A DNA stretch of 64,000 nucleotides, taken from positions 62,001 to 126,000 of the forward strand of contig NZ_CANMRQ010000004.1 in the NCBI RefSeq assembly GCF_947500325.1, given 5' to 3'. Position 1 is the first letter of the stretch. Each line of letters starts with the position of its first letter. The notes beneath the pieces were generated by a model. It saw only the letters and a list, made by a program, of their open reading frames with translations. It was not told the origin of the DNA and did no database searches. The stretch is from an uncultured Lacinutrix sp. GTDB lineage: Bacteria > Bacteroidota > Bacteroidia > Flavobacteriales > Flavobacteriaceae. Of the stretch, positions 35,518 to 45,824 are shown one piece after another. Both the position numbers and the translations under genes were made by a program.

Positions 35518-38159
35518 AGTTTATAATAAACATTAAATAAAACATACCTAGGAAAAACAAATGTTTCATCTAGCTCTAATACAATACCATTAAAAGATGA
35601 AGTATTGTTTGATTGGTTGTTTAAAATATTTTTTGCTTTCAATTCAAAACTCCAAGGATTATCTTCTTTATGATATAATATTGAAAAATTAAATGTATTA
35701 AAATCGCTATTTCTATCTATGGCGTTTTTACTTTTAAAATAAGTTTGAGAACCATCAATTTTAAAAGTCCATTTTTCTAATTCATGGGATAGCCCTAAAT
35801 ATATATTAGTAGAATTTACTATACTTTTAAAAGTATCACTATTGTTTATTCTGTTGTTGTAATTAATAGAAAAATCGTAATTTATATTTTCTTCAAAATT
35901 AGTTTTAAAATCTAAATACGTAGAAAATGTGTGATTCTTATTATTTGTAATAACATTATTAATAATAGATTTAAAATTAAATATTTCGTAACTAGGTGTC
36001 AAGCTAATATTAAAATATTTTCTATTATATTTTGTTCTTAGTCTTAAATGATAGCTTTCATTTGGAGTGTTTAAGGTTGTCGGAGAAGTTACATTATATA
36101 TATTATTTAATACTGTCTGGTTTATCACTTCTTTAGATCTCTTTCTGTAAGTAAATGATGGATAATAACTAATGCTGTAAGATTTGTAATTTTTATAGTT
36201 TATAGAAAATACTTCGTATTTACTTAAAGGTAAATTCTCATCACCCAAGAATAAAGAATTAAAATTGCGTATTTGATTGCTAACAACACTATTTCTAAAG
36301 TGAAAAAAACGACTTTCGTTTCTATAACTTATTTTTAATTTTTTTTTATTTGTAGGCTCCCAACTTAAGATTGCATTTGGTAAAATAAAAGATTTGTTTT
36401 TGTTAAAGTTTATAGTAGATTGATCACTTTTCCAGTTGTTTTGTTCTAGAGTTATTTTTGTTTCTAGTAAAAAATTGCCAAAAACCTTTTTAGTTTCTAT
36501 ATAAAACTCAAATTTGTTATAATTGCTTTTTGTTTCATTTAAAAAATCTTGAAAAACATTTTGATTACCGTTATTTAGTTCTTGATAAGTAGAGTAATCA
36601 AAATTATTATGTAAATACTCATTTTTTATACCAAAATTTAAATGTGTTTTGCGGTTAACTATCCAATAATATTTTAATGTGGCATCTAGAATATTGTCTA
36701 TATAATTATTTGGATTAACAATAGTATAAAAGTTAGAATTTTGAATTGGGATAGCATCGTTAAATAAATTATCTTGACTTAACCAATTATTTAAACCGTT
36801 ACGTGTTTTGTTAGTATAACTAGTATTGAAAGTAAAGGTGTGTGTTTTGTTAATTTTATTTTTGTAATCTACAGCTAATGAAAATTTAGTTTCATCTAAT
36901 ATAGTATTGGTGTTATAATTAAAATTGTTATTTAAAAATTGAGTAGTATTTATAAAAGCACTTTTTAGGTCAGAAATATCTAAGCGACTCTCCATTTTTA
37001 ATTCTGTATTATTATCACCTTTGTATTTATAATGAAGTTTTGAGAATAAAGCATGTAAATTGTCTTGAGTATTTGTTTTTCTAATTTGTTTACTATTATT
37101 ATCTGTTACATAAGTATTTGAATACCTATTTTTGTATTTAGATTTATCTAACATACCAATAGCAAATATTCTAAACTCATTTTTTGTATTAGGGTTAAGT
37201 TGAAAATTTAAAGCACCAAATTTATGTTTGTTCTCATTAAAATCTTGTACACGAAAAGATTGTGCTAAACTCGAGCTATAAATATTTGTAATATTGTCTT
37301 TATCAAAACCGCCTTCAAAATCTATTAAATCTTTAATAGTAAAAGATTTTTCGTCTGTATTATTTAAATCACCAATTAAGTTATAAGTTGCTTTTGTTCC
37401 ATATTTAAAAAACGTAGGATGTACTTTATATTTTTTATCTATACCAATACCAGCTTCTAAATCTCCAAAAATAAAATTTTTCTTATCATCTTGTAAATTG
37501 ATATTTAAGGCAATTTCCTCACTATTCTCAATGCCTTTCATAAAAGCAGTTTCGTGGTAGTCATCAATTATCTCTACTTCTTTTACGACATCAGCAGGAA
37601 TATTATTAACAGCTACATTAGTATTACCATTAAAAAATTTTTTATTTTCTACTAATACTTGTGTTACTTTTTTTCCTTGAGATTCCACATTACCTTTTTT
37701 ATCTACTGTAACACCAGGTAATTTTTTTAAAACTTCTCTTAATTTACGTTCATTACCGTTTACGAAAGCAGATACATTGTAGGTAATAGTATCTTTTCTT
37801 ACGTTAATATCTGGTTTGTATTCTAGTATAACTTCTTTAAGTTCGTTTGGATCTAGTTGTAGTGTGAAATTTTTTTTTAAGTTGTTTTTTTTAACAGTTA
37901 AGGTATCATTGTAAGTAATATAACCGATATGGCTTAATGTTAATTTGTAAGTAGTATTATCTTTTAGTTCTATGGAATAACTACCATTAGCTTTAGAAGT
38001 AGAAAAAGACATATTAGCTTCTTTATCTAAAGGAAAAGCTAAAATATTAACATTTTGTAAAGTATTATTATCTGACCCTGAAATATTACCATATAAAGTA
38101 GATTGAGAAAAACAAACAGTATTATAAAAAAACAATACTATTAGTATAATGTATCTCAT
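35514..38159 (-). CDS. TonB-dependent outer-membrane receptor with carboxypeptidase-like N-terminal domain
   Basis: 881 residues. The signal peptide ends at about VCFS (residues 1-18). Residues 20-105 are a carboxypeptidase-regulatory-like beta-sandwich (LYGNISGSDNNTLQNVNILAFP, GSYSIELKDNTTYKLTLSHIGY). Residues about 115-225 are a plug (REVLKKLPGVTVDKKGNVESQGKKVTQVLVENKKFF), and the rest is a barrel with aromatic strands ending FVFPRYVLFNVYYKL. It is probably an importer of an unknown ligand. It is coupled 5 bp after a GLPGLI protein gene, a common pairing in Bacteroidota. It lies inside the 75-bp repeat-flanked block. Confidence 0.85.
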   Translation of the reverse strand: MRYIILIVLFFYNTVCFSQSTLYGNISGSDNNTLQNVNILAFPLDKEANMSFSTSKANGSYSIELKDNTTYKLTLSHIGYITYNDTLTVKKNNLKKNFTLQLDPNELKEVILEYKPDINVRKDTITYNVSAFVNGNERKLREVLKKLPGVTVDKKGNVESQGKKVTQVLVENKKFFNGNTNVAVNNIPADVVKEVEIIDDYHETAFMKGIENSEEIALNINLQDDKKNFIFGDLEAGIGIDKKYKVHPTFFKYGTKATYNLIGDLNNTDEKSFTIKDLIDFEGGFDKDNITNIYSSSLAQSFRVQDFNENKHKFGALNFQLNPNTKNEFRIFAIGMLDKSKYKNRYSNTYVTDNNSKQIRKTNTQDNLHALFSKLHYKYKGDNNTELKMESRLDISDLKSAFINTTQFLNNNFNYNTNTILDETKFSLAVDYKNKINKTHTFTFNTSYTNKTRNGLNNWLSQDNLFNDAIPIQNSNFYTIVNPNNYIDNILDATLKYYWIVNRKTHLNFGIKNEYLHNNFDYSTYQELNNGNQNVFQDFLNETKSNYNKFEFYIETKKVFGNFLLETKITLEQNNWKSDQSTINFNKNKSFILPNAILSWEPTNKKKLKISYRNESRFFHFRNSVVSNQIRNFNSLFLGDENLPLSKYEVFSINYKNYKSYSISYYPSFTYRKRSKEVINQTVLNNIYNVTSPTTLNTPNESYHLRLRTKYNRKYFNISLTPSYEIFNFKSIINNVITNNKNHTFSTYLDFKTNFEENINYDFSINYNNRINNSDTFKSIVNSTNIYLGLSHELEKWTFKIDGSQTYFKSKNAIDRNSDFNTFNFSILYHKEDNPWSFELKAKNILNNQSNNTSSFNGIVLELDETFVFPRYVLFNVYYKL

Positions 38160-38164
38160 AAATA

Positions 38165-38848
38165 TTAATCTTTAGTTACTTTTCGTTCTTTTTTACGTAG
38201 TATTAATTTTTCTTTTATTGATATTTCTTCAGCATTCTCTAATTTGGGGATTTTAATTTTTTTTAAGTTTAACTTTATACTCTCAGGAGTGTATACAAAA
38301 CCATTTCTGTTTTTTAATTCTAAAATTAGTCCAGGCAAGCCACCATATCCAATGGGGCCAAATGGAACAGGTATTTGGGGTGTATACCAAGCTTCTATAA
38401 TATAATCTTTTTGACTACGTGTGTTAAATAGGGTTAATGTAGCCTTATAACATTCATAATTCTCAATTATTTTAGATTCGTTTGTAAGTTTCCAATTATT
38501 CATTTTAGAAGTATCTACTACTCTATATACTTTACTACTGATTTCAGAAATGTAAATTGTTTTTTTATCATTTACTAATTGATGAATCTCTTCTTTAGAA
38601 CCAGAAGCAATAGATGCCATTATAGATGCTAGCTTTTTTATTGGAACATTTTTGTTTTTTTTAAAAAATGATTTTTCTTTATTATATACTAATTGGAAAG
38701 ACATTAATTCTAACTCATCATGTATATCAGCTCTTTTTTCATTTGATAAATCTACTGTTGGAGTAATTATATATGTTATAACTCCATTTTGACAGTATGT
38801 TGAGTTAGACAAAAGTAATATTGTTATTATTGTAATAATGTTTTTCAT
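38165..38848 (-). CDS. GLPGLI family secreted protein
   Basis: 227 residues. The signal peptide ends at about STYCQ (residue 20). The name-giving motif GLPGLI occupies 170-175 in GYGGLPGLILEL, preceded by EAWYTPQIPVPFGP, which is also typical. The C-terminus is very basic (LILRKKERKVTKD). The biochemical role is not known to me. It is probably translated with the TonB receptor that follows 5 bp later. Confidence 0.92.
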   Translation of the reverse strand: MKNIITIITILLLSNSTYCQNGVITYIITPTVDLSNEKRADIHDELELMSFQLVYNKEKSFFKKNKNVPIKKLASIMASIASGSKEEIHQLVNDKKTIYISEISSKVYRVVDTSKMNNWKLTNESKIIENYECYKATLTLFNTRSQKDYIIEAWYTPQIPVPFGPIGYGGLPGLILELKNRNGFVYTPESIKLNLKKIKIPKLENAEEISIKEKLILRKKERKVTKD

Positions 38849-38912
38849 AATTAAATTTTAATAAAATAAAAATAAGCCATCATAAGTATTTATAAATATG
38901 ACAGCTCTTTTT

Positions 38913-39134
38913 TTAATCATCATTGTAAGTTCCCATGCAAAGCTCGTATCCAACACTATATGCATAATCTACATCTTCTTCTGTTGCTTCTCCAAAAATA
39001 GCTTCATACTGTTCAACCATTTGGCAACCTCTTAAATGACAATCCTTTGTGAACTCATTTTTTTCAAATGTAGTAGCATTTACAAGCGATACAAATAGCA
39101 TTAGTGTAAACACACTACTTAAGACTTTTTTCAT
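38913..39134 (-). CDS. Small secreted acidic cysteine-containing protein, unknown
   Basis: 73 residues. A signal peptide (KKVLSSVFTLMLFVSLVNA) precedes a mature part of about 53 residues with three Cys (C32, C37, C66) and 13 Asp or Glu. CHLRGC is the only close Cys pair. It sits between the thioredoxin-like and GLPGLI genes inside the repeat-flanked block, all on one strand. A secreted peptide or metal-binding partner of the receptor is possible, but that is only an inference from position. Confidence 0.6.
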   Translation of the reverse strand: MKKVLSSVFTLMLFVSLVNATTFEKNEFTKDCHLRGCQMVEQYEAIFGEATEEDVDYAYSVGYELCMGTYNDD

Positions 39135-39255
39135 AATTTAATAAATTTAATTGGTTTATAATCAATCAAATTTAAAAGTAATATTTGTTTAAAAAAAATT
39201 AATATGTTATTATAAAATTTAATTTAAAACAATTTAATAATATGATCACGGATTC

Positions 39256-39780
39256 TTAGTCTAAATAGGTGTGTTTGTAGGTGTTGTTTTTGAGAATTTT
39301 AAGTAAATCTTGTTCTAGAGATTCTATTGGGGTTTCAACAATTCTATTTATTTCTTTCCCTTTTTTATATATAATTATTGTAGGAACATAATTTATAATC
39401 TTACCCAATTCTACCTTATTAGGAGATGTTTTCTTTTTGTCCAAACCAAATAATTTTAAGTTGTTTATATTATAATTAATACTATCTAATATTTTTAAAA
39501 ACCGTGGTACTTGCCTTTGGCTATCGTTACACCAACTACCTAAGTAAATAGAGACAGTATAATCTTTGGGGATTTTTTTTAATTCTTCTAAATAGTTATG
39601 TTTTAGCCTGTATGTGTTATAATTTTTATTAAACCATTCAGTATGTTTTTCATCTTTTAAATCTAGAAGATTTATTTGTCCTATGAACATGGTTTCATTT
39701 TTTGGATTTTGTTTAGTAGTACCACAATTAAAAAAGGAGAATATTATAAGTGTTATTGTTAGTGTTTTTTTTTTGCTCAT
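39256..39780 (-). CDS. Thioredoxin-like lipoprotein with a single-cysteine active site
   Basis: 174 residues from the ATG at 39780. The frame extends upstream to 39828, but those 16 codons run into the copied hutH repeat and spoil the signal peptide, so the downstream Met is preferred. The signal reads KKTLTITLIIFSFFNC, with C19 as a possible lipid site. The thioredoxin fold is visible in YTVSIYLGSWCNDSQRQVPRFLKILD and the cis-Pro INYVPTIIIYKKGKEINRI. The CxxC is replaced by WCNDS (C84 only), so disulfide exchange by the usual two-Cys route is unlikely. Confidence 0.75.
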   Translation of the reverse strand: MSKKKTLTITLIIFSFFNCGTTKQNPKNETMFIGQINLLDLKDEKHTEWFNKNYNTYRLKHNYLEELKKIPKDYTVSIYLGSWCNDSQRQVPRFLKILDSINYNINNLKLFGLDKKKTSPNKVELGKIINYVPTIIIYKKGKEINRIVETPIESLEQDLLKILKNNTYKHTYLD

Positions 39781-39817
39781 TGTAGTTATTTTAATATTTA
39801 AGTACTTTAAAAATATA

Positions 39818-39892
39818 AAGTGCTTCATGACGATATTGCTGCATCAATTCAATTTATTCAAACTATAAATATTGATTCAAGTGAATTGTTTT
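39818..39892. repeat. 75-bp direct repeat, right copy (relic of hutH 3' end)
   Basis: Identical to 35438-35512. Read on the plus strand it keeps the HutH frame and runs straight into a stop (GAA TTG TTT TAA), so it looks like the original end of hutH left behind by an insertion. Confidence 0.95.
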
Positions 39893-39898
39893 AACTGG

Positions 39899-40297
39899 CT
39901 AATTTAACTTGGTGAATTTTTGTGTTGAATAATTAGTTTTAATGAGTGTATTTGCCCAATTAATAGCATCATCATATAGATCAAAACTTTCAAACGGTTT
40001 TTTTAAGAAAAGTTTTTCTATTTCTATATTTTGAAGAGATAATGAGTTATTTGACACTACAGCAAAACCTAATAATTCATTAATTTTTGAAATTGAAAGA
40101 TAGGTTATTGGATCTACAGAATAAGAGTGTAATCTATGTGATATATAGACAAAAGGCTTGTTTTTAATATATTCTTTTATAGTATTTATAATTTCTTTAC
40201 TTACCGCTTCGGTAATATGTATTCCTTCTTTAATAATAGAAATTATTATTTGTCCTTCAATTTTAAGTGAGCAATAAGGGAGTTCAATTTGTTTCAT
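39899..40297 (-). CDS. Small cytoplasmic protein, SpoIIAA/STAS-like, unknown function
   Basis: 132 residues without a signal peptide. The beginning QIELPYCSLKIEGQIIISIIKEGIHI and FVYISHRLHSYSVDPITYL, followed by ELLGFAVVSNN, fits the alternating beta-alpha layout of SpoIIAA/STAS-like domains seen in Bacteroidota. The assignment is by general pattern only. It lies just outside the right repeat, so it was probably the original neighbour of hutH. Confidence 0.6.
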   Translation of the reverse strand: MKQIELPYCSLKIEGQIIISIIKEGIHITEAVSKEIINTIKEYIKNKPFVYISHRLHSYSVDPITYLSISKINELLGFAVVSNNSLSLQNIEIEKLFLKKPFESFDLYDDAINWANTLIKTNYSTQKFTKLN

Positions 40298-40385
40298 TTA
40301 TTAGGGATATAATGAGTCAAATGTATTGAACAAAGTTTAAAAATACATACGTTTTTTAATCAAATTTTAATTAATTAATATTAAA

Positions 40386-40423
40386 AATAAAGCCTACAAA
40401 ATCAATAGGATTTTGTAGGCTTT
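40386..40423 (-). terminator. Terminator of clpC
   Basis: A 15-bp perfect stem AAAGCCTACAAAATC/GATTTTGTAGGCTTT with a 5-nt loop. On the minus strand it is followed by ATTTTTAATATT. It lies 25 bp after the clpC stop. Confidence 0.85.
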
Positions 40424-40447
40424 AACCTCACTACAATAAGCATTTAT

Positions 40448-43018
40448 TTATGACTCTGTAGGTTTTTCAGATTTTTCAATTTTTATAGTTATTTCATCAG
40501 TTTTTTTATCTAAATCCATAATAATTTTGTCTCCATCTTGAATCTGAGATGTTATTATTTCTTCGGCTAAAGCATCTTCAACATATTTTTGAATAGCTCT
40601 TTTTAAAGGACGAGCACCATATTGCTTATCAAAACCTTTGTCTGCAATATAATCTTTAGCAGCTTTGGTTAATTTAAGTGTGTAACCTAAGCCTTTAATT
40701 CTTGCTAATAGCTTATCTAATTCAATATCAATAATTTTGTTAATGTCTTCTTTTTCTAAGGCATTAAAAACTACAACATCATCAATTCTATTTAAAAATT
40801 CAGGAGCAAATGATTTCTTTAATGCATTTTGAATTACAGCTCTTGCGTTTGCATCTTCCTGAGATTTTTGTGAAGATGTACCAAAGCCCATTCCTGTACC
40901 AAAGTCTTTTAATTTACGAGCTCCAATATTTGAAGTCATAATAATAATGGTGTTTCTGAAATCAATTTTTCTTCCTAGAGAATCTGTTAAATATCCATCA
41001 TCTAAAACTTGTAAAAGCATATTAAAAACATCTGGATGAGCTTTCTCAATTTCATCTAAAAGCACAACAGCATATGGTTTGCGTCTTACTTTTTCTGTTA
41101 ATTGTCCACCTTCTTCATAACCTACATAGCCTGGAGGCGCACCAACTAAACGCGAAATAGCAAATTTTTCCATGTATTCACTCATGTCTATTCTAATAAG
41201 CGATTCTTCGCTATCAAACAATTCACGAGAGAGTACTTTTGCTAATTGGGTTTTACCAACGCCTGTTTGACCTAAAAAGATAAATGAACCTATTGGCTTA
41301 TTTGGATCTTTAAGTCCTGCACGATTACGCTGAATAGCTTTTACAACCTTAGCAACTGCTTCGTCTTGGCCAATTACTTTTCCATTAATTAAATCTGGTA
41401 ACTCGGCTAATTTATTACTTTCTGTTTGTGCTATACGATTTACTGGAACTCCAGTCATCATAGATATCACATCTGCTACATTGTCTTCAGTAACTGTAAC
41501 TTTGTGTAGTTTTGTGTCTTCTTCCCATTTTTCTTGAGCAATAGATAGTTCTTTTTCTAAACGTTTTTCGTCATCTCGCAAACGAGCAGCTTCTTCGTAT
41601 TTTTGCTTTTTAACAACAGAATTCTTAGTTGCTTTTACATCTTCAAGCTTCTTTTCTAGTTCAAGAATTTGTTTAGGAACATCTATATTAGTTATATGCA
41701 CTCGAGAACCAGCTTCATCTAAAGCATCAATTGCTTTGTCTGGAAGAAAACGCTCAGTCATATAACGATTAGTTAACTTTACACAAGCTTCTATTGCTTC
41801 ATCTGTATATTCTACATTATGGTGCTCTTCGTATTTTCCTTTTATATTATTTAATATTTCGATGGTTTCATCTACAGTAGTAGGTTCAACAATTACTTTT
41901 TGAAAACGACGTTCTAATGCACCATCCTTTTCTATATATTGTCTATACTCATCTAAAGTAGTTGCTCCAATACATTGTATTTCTCCTCTTGCTAAAGCTG
42001 GCTTAAACATATTTGAAGCATCTAAACTTCCAGTAGCACCACCAGCACCAACAATAGTGTGAATTTCATCTATAAAAAGAATAACATCGTCATTCTTCTC
42101 TAATTCATTCATTACGGCTTTCATTCGCTCTTCAAATTGCCCACGATATTTTGTACCAGCAACTAAACTAGCTAAGTCTAATGTCACAACACGTTTATTA
42201 AATAAAATACGAGAAACCTTTCGTTTTACAATTCTATTTGCTAAACCTTCAGCGATAGCACTTTTACCTACACCTGGTTCTCCTATTAATAAGGGATTGT
42301 TTTTCTTTCTTCTAGATAGAATTTGAGAAACTCGTTCTATTTCTTTTTCACGGCCAACAACAGGATCTAATTTTCCTTCTTCAGCCATGGCTGTAAGATC
42401 TCTTCCAAAATTATCTAAAACAGGTGTCTTAGATTTTTTATTGCCTTTACCGGTTGGTGTATTAAAAATATCTTTAGATTCATTGCCTTCATTAGCTTGA
42501 GCATCATCATCCTGAAAAGACTCAGCCTTTGGCTCTATGTAATTGTCGTCGTTTGTAATCATAGACTTAAATTGTTCTTTAACATTGTCATAATCTACTT
42601 TTAGCTTATTTAAGAGCTTAGTTGTAGGGTCGTTTTCATTTCTTAAAATACACAATAACAAATGTGCAGTATTAATAGAGGTGCTTTGAAAAAGTTTTGC
42701 CTCTAAAAAGGTGGTCTTTAGCGCCCGTTCTGCTTGTCTTGTTAGGTGTAAGTTCTTTTTTTCATTTGAGGTAATAGTTACGTTAGGATTTGCGGGACTC
42801 AATATTTCAACTTTCCGTCTTAGATGATTTAAATCTATATCTAGGGCGTTTAATATATTAATTGCTTTTCCGTTTCCGTCTCTAAGTAAACCAAGCATAA
42901 GGTGTTCGGTCCCAATAAAATCATGACCTAAGCGAAGCGCTTCCTCTTTGCTGTAAGCGATTACATCCTTTACTCTTGGTGAAAAATTGTCATCCATATT
43001 TTGTGTCCTTATCGTCAT
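40448..43018 (-). CDS. clpC: ATP-dependent Clp protease ATP-binding subunit ClpC
   Basis: 856 residues. Two N-terminal Clp repeats lie within 10-155 ([32 protein letters not shown]). The first AAA+ module has GEPGVGKSA, a UVR-type middle region has [22 protein letters not shown], and the second AAA+ module has GQTGVGKTQ and [27 protein letters not shown]. The UVR segment and middle-domain length identify ClpC rather than ClpA or ClpB. It unfolds proteins for ClpP. It is a single gene divergent from gyrA, with a 241-bp AT-rich gap. Confidence 0.93.
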   Translation of the reverse strand: MTIRTQNMDDNFSPRVKDVIAYSKEEALRLGHDFIGTEHLMLGLLRDGNGKAINILNALDIDLNHLRRKVEILSPANPNVTITSNEKKNLHLTRQAERALKTTFLEAKLFQSTSINTAHLLLCILRNENDPTTKLLNKLKVDYDNVKEQFKSMITNDDNYIEPKAESFQDDDAQANEGNESKDIFNTPTGKGNKKSKTPVLDNFGRDLTAMAEEGKLDPVVGREKEIERVSQILSRRKKNNPLLIGEPGVGKSAIAEGLANRIVKRKVSRILFNKRVVTLDLASLVAGTKYRGQFEERMKAVMNELEKNDDVILFIDEIHTIVGAGGATGSLDASNMFKPALARGEIQCIGATTLDEYRQYIEKDGALERRFQKVIVEPTTVDETIEILNNIKGKYEEHHNVEYTDEAIEACVKLTNRYMTERFLPDKAIDALDEAGSRVHITNIDVPKQILELEKKLEDVKATKNSVVKKQKYEEAARLRDDEKRLEKELSIAQEKWEEDTKLHKVTVTEDNVADVISMMTGVPVNRIAQTESNKLAELPDLINGKVIGQDEAVAKVVKAIQRNRAGLKDPNKPIGSFIFLGQTGVGKTQLAKVLSRELFDSEESLIRIDMSEYMEKFAISRLVGAPPGYVGYEEGGQLTEKVRRKPYAVVLLDEIEKAHPDVFNMLLQVLDDGYLTDSLGRKIDFRNTIIIMTSNIGARKLKDFGTGMGFGTSSQKSQEDANARAVIQNALKKSFAPEFLNRIDDVVVFNALEKEDINKIIDIELDKLLARIKGLGYTLKLTKAAKDYIADKGFDKQYGARPLKRAIQKYVEDALAEEIITSQIQDGDKIIMDLDKKTDEITIKIEKSEKPTES

Positions 43019-43259
43019 TAAAAATACTAAATCATATTACTAATGGCAAAAACTATTCCTTAAATAATATGAATGTAGCTAATAGACAAAAAAAAGTTTA
43101 TTAAATCAAAACAATTAACAATAGAGTTATTAACGAAAACCAAGTGTTAAATTGTTAATAAATACTGTTAAAAAAAAACGTTGTAAAGCTTACTATGACT
43201 AATGAAATAATTATATTAGCACGTTTTGAAATAACTAGAAAATAATAACTTAAATATAT

Positions 43260-45794
43260 ATGGCAGAAGGAGAAAAACTTATCCCGATTAATATTGAAGA
43301 TGAAATGAAATCGGCTTACATTGATTATTCAATGTCAGTCATTGTGTCACGTGCTTTACCAGATGTAAGAGATGGTTTAAAGCCTGTTCATAGACGCGTA
43401 CTTTATGGTATGCATGAACTGGGTGTTAGAGCTAATAGTGCGCATAAAAAATCGGCAAGAATAGTTGGTGAAGTTTTAGGTAAGTATCACCCGCATGGCG
43501 ATACTTCCGTTTATGATGCAATGGTACGTATGGCTCAAGAATGGAGTTTACGCTACATGCTTGTAGATGGTCAAGGTAACTTTGGATCTGTAGATGGAGA
43601 TAGTCCAGCAGCAATGCGTTATACAGAAGCAAGAATGCGTAAGATATCTGAAGACATGTTAGCAGATATTGACAAAGAGACAGTAGACCATAAATTAAAC
43701 TTTGATGATACTTTAGAAGAACCAACAGTATTACCAACGCGTATTCCTGGACTTTTAGTTAATGGTGCCTCTGGTATTGCAGTAGGTATGGCAACTAATA
43801 TGCCACCACATAATTTAACAGAAGTTGTTGACGGTACCATTGCTTATATCGAAAATAATGATATCGAAATTGATGAGTTAATGCAACACATTAAAGCTCC
43901 CGATTTCCCAACAGGTGGTACTATTTATGGTTATGATGGTGTTAAGGAAGCATTTCATACAGGTCGTGGAAGAATTGTAATGCGTGCAAATGCAAATATT
44001 GAAGAAGTACAAGGCAGAGAATGTGTAATTGTAACTGAAATTCCTTATCAGGTGAATAAGGCAGATATGATTAAGAAAACTGCCGATTTAATTAATGATA
44101 AGAAATTAGAAGGTATCTCAACTATTAGGGATGAGTCTGATAGAAATGGTATGCGTATTGTTTATGTTTTAAAACGTGATGCTATACCAAACATCGTTTT
44201 AAATAAACTATATAAATATACAGCTTTACAATCTTCTTTTAGTGTTAATAATATAGCGCTAGTAAATGGTAGACCACAATTATTAAATTTAAAAGAATTA
44301 ATTCACTATTTCGTAGAGCATAGACATGAAGTAGTAGTTAGACGTACAACTTACGAATTGCGTAAAGCAGAAGAAAGGGCACATATATTAGAAGGTTTAA
44401 TTATCGCATCAGATAATATAGATGAAGTTATTAAAATTATTCGTGCGTCTTCTAATGCAGATGAAGCTCGTAATAATTTAATAGAACGCTTTAAATTATC
44501 TGAAATACAAGCGAAAGCTATTGTCGAAATGCGTTTACGTCAATTAACAGGACTAGAACAAGACAAGCTTCGTAATGAGTATGAGCAAATAATGAAGACT
44601 ATTGAAGATTTAAAAGATATTTTAGACAAGAAAGAGCGTCGAATGAATATTATTAAATCTGAATTAGAAGTTGTTAAAGATAAATATGGAGATGAGCGTC
44701 GTTCTAAAATTGAATATGCAGGTGGAGATTTAAGTATTGAAGATATGATTCCAGATGAAAAAGTAGTTATTACTATTTCTCATGCGGGTTATATTAAAAG
44801 GACGTCTTTAACAGAATACAAAACACAAAATAGAGGTGGTGTTGGACAGAAAGCATCTACTACTCGTAATGAAGATTTCTTAGAGCACTTATTTGTAGGT
44901 ACCAATCACCAATACATGTTGTTCTTTACGCAAAAAGGAAAATGCTTCTGGATGCGTGTATATGAAATTCCTGAAGGAAGTAAAACGTCTAAAGGTAGAG
45001 CCATTCAAAATTTAATAAATATTGAACAAGATGATAAAGTGATGGCTTTCATTTGTACTCAAGATTTAAAAGATGAAGATTATATTAATAGCCACTATGT
45101 AATTATGGCTACTAAAAAGGGTCAAGTTAAAAAGACTTCTTTAGAGCAATATTCTAGACCAAGAACTAATGGTATTAATGCAATTACCATTAAAGAAGAC
45201 GATACTTTATTAGAAGCTAAATTAACTACTGGTGAAAGTCAAGTAATGTTAGCGCTAAAATCTGGTAAAGCTATTCGTTTCGAAGAAGCAAAAACAAGAC
45301 CAATGGGACGTGGAGCATCTGGTGTTCGTGGTATTAGATTACAAGACGAAAAAACAGACGAAGTAATAGGCATGATTGCTGTAGATGACATGGAAAGCAA
45401 TGTACTTGTAGTTTCTGAAAATGGTTATGGTAAAAGATCAAGCCTAGAAGATTATAGAATAACCAATAGAGGTGGAAAAGGTGTAAAAACTATATCTATT
45501 ACAGAAAAAACAGGTAACTTAGTGTCTATCAAGAATGTAACAGATGAGGATGATTTAATGATTATTAACAAATCTGGGATTGCAATTAGAATGGCAGTGG
45601 CAGATTTAAGAGTAATGGGTAGAGCTACGCAAGGTGTAAAACTAATTAATCTTAAAGGAAAAGACTCTATCGCTGCAGTTGCAAAAGTAATGCATGAAGA
45701 AGAAGAGGACGTTCTCGACGAAACACTTGAAGGTACTGAGAACACTGAAGGTAAAGATAATGGCACGACTCTTGCTTCTAACGAAGAAGAATAA
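43260..45794 (+). CDS. gyrA: DNA gyrase subunit A
   Basis: 844 residues. The winged-helix/tower core has the catalytic Tyr121 in [12 protein letters not shown], and the quinolone-determining segment reads [12 protein letters not shown]. Six C-terminal beta-pinwheel blades follow, with the GyrA box as QNRGGVGQK, and the protein ends in an acidic tail ([20 protein letters not shown]) typical of gyrase A. It introduces negative supercoils with GyrB. The Thr at the E. coli Ser83 position is the normal flavobacterial residue, as far as I know. A TPR gene follows after 30 bp. Confidence 0.96.
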   Translation: MAEGEKLIPINIEDEMKSAYIDYSMSVIVSRALPDVRDGLKPVHRRVLYGMHELGVRANSAHKKSARIVGEVLGKYHPHGDTSVYDAMVRMAQEWSLRYMLVDGQGNFGSVDGDSPAAMRYTEARMRKISEDMLADIDKETVDHKLNFDDTLEEPTVLPTRIPGLLVNGASGIAVGMATNMPPHNLTEVVDGTIAYIENNDIEIDELMQHIKAPDFPTGGTIYGYDGVKEAFHTGRGRIVMRANANIEEVQGRECVIVTEIPYQVNKADMIKKTADLINDKKLEGISTIRDESDRNGMRIVYVLKRDAIPNIVLNKLYKYTALQSSFSVNNIALVNGRPQLLNLKELIHYFVEHRHEVVVRRTTYELRKAEERAHILEGLIIASDNIDEVIKIIRASSNADEARNNLIERFKLSEIQAKAIVEMRLRQLTGLEQDKLRNEYEQIMKTIEDLKDILDKKERRMNIIKSELEVVKDKYGDERRSKIEYAGGDLSIEDMIPDEKVVITISHAGYIKRTSLTEYKTQNRGGVGQKASTTRNEDFLEHLFVGTNHQYMLFFTQKGKCFWMRVYEIPEGSKTSKGRAIQNLINIEQDDKVMAFICTQDLKDEDYINSHYVIMATKKGQVKKTSLEQYSRPRTNGINAITIKEDDTLLEAKLTTGESQVMLALKSGKAIRFEEAKTRPMGRGASGVRGIRLQDEKTDEVIGMIAVDDMESNVLVVSENGYGKRSSLEDYRITNRGGKGVKTISITEKTGNLVSIKNVTDEDDLMIINKSGIAIRMAVADLRVMGRATQGVKLINLKGKDSIAAVAKVMHEEEEDVLDETLEGTENTEGKDNGTTLASNEEE

Positions 45795-45824
45795 AACTTT
45801 AAATAATAAACAACTACTATTAAA

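Larger units (their letters stand above)
35513..39892. other. Putative inserted block at the hutH stop codon, flanked by direct repeats
   Basis: The unit carries four minus-strand genes: TonB receptor, GLPGLI protein, 73-residue Cys protein and thioredoxin-like lipoprotein. It lies exactly between the two 75-bp copies (counting one copy as part of the unit). No integrase or transposase is present. The layout is that of DNA integrated at a gene's 3' end with the gene end restored, or of a recombination across a 75-bp homology. The mechanism cannot be told from this sequence alone. Confidence 0.6.

Noticed and set aside
35513-39892. Insertion sequence or composite transposon
   Set aside because: There is no transposase, no terminal inverted repeat, and 75 bp is too long for a target-site duplication. 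It is treated as an insertion of unknown mechanism.
43110-43155. ATTAACAAT...ATTGTTAAT pairing between clpC and gyrA
   Set aside because: The stem is AT-only with a loop of about 28 nt in AT-rich DNA. It is expected by chance.
43495-43515. Quinolone-resistance change in GyrA (Thr at the E. coli Ser83 position)
   Set aside because: As far as I know, Thr is the natural residue here in flavobacteria, and the Asp at position 87 (E. coli numbering) is normal.
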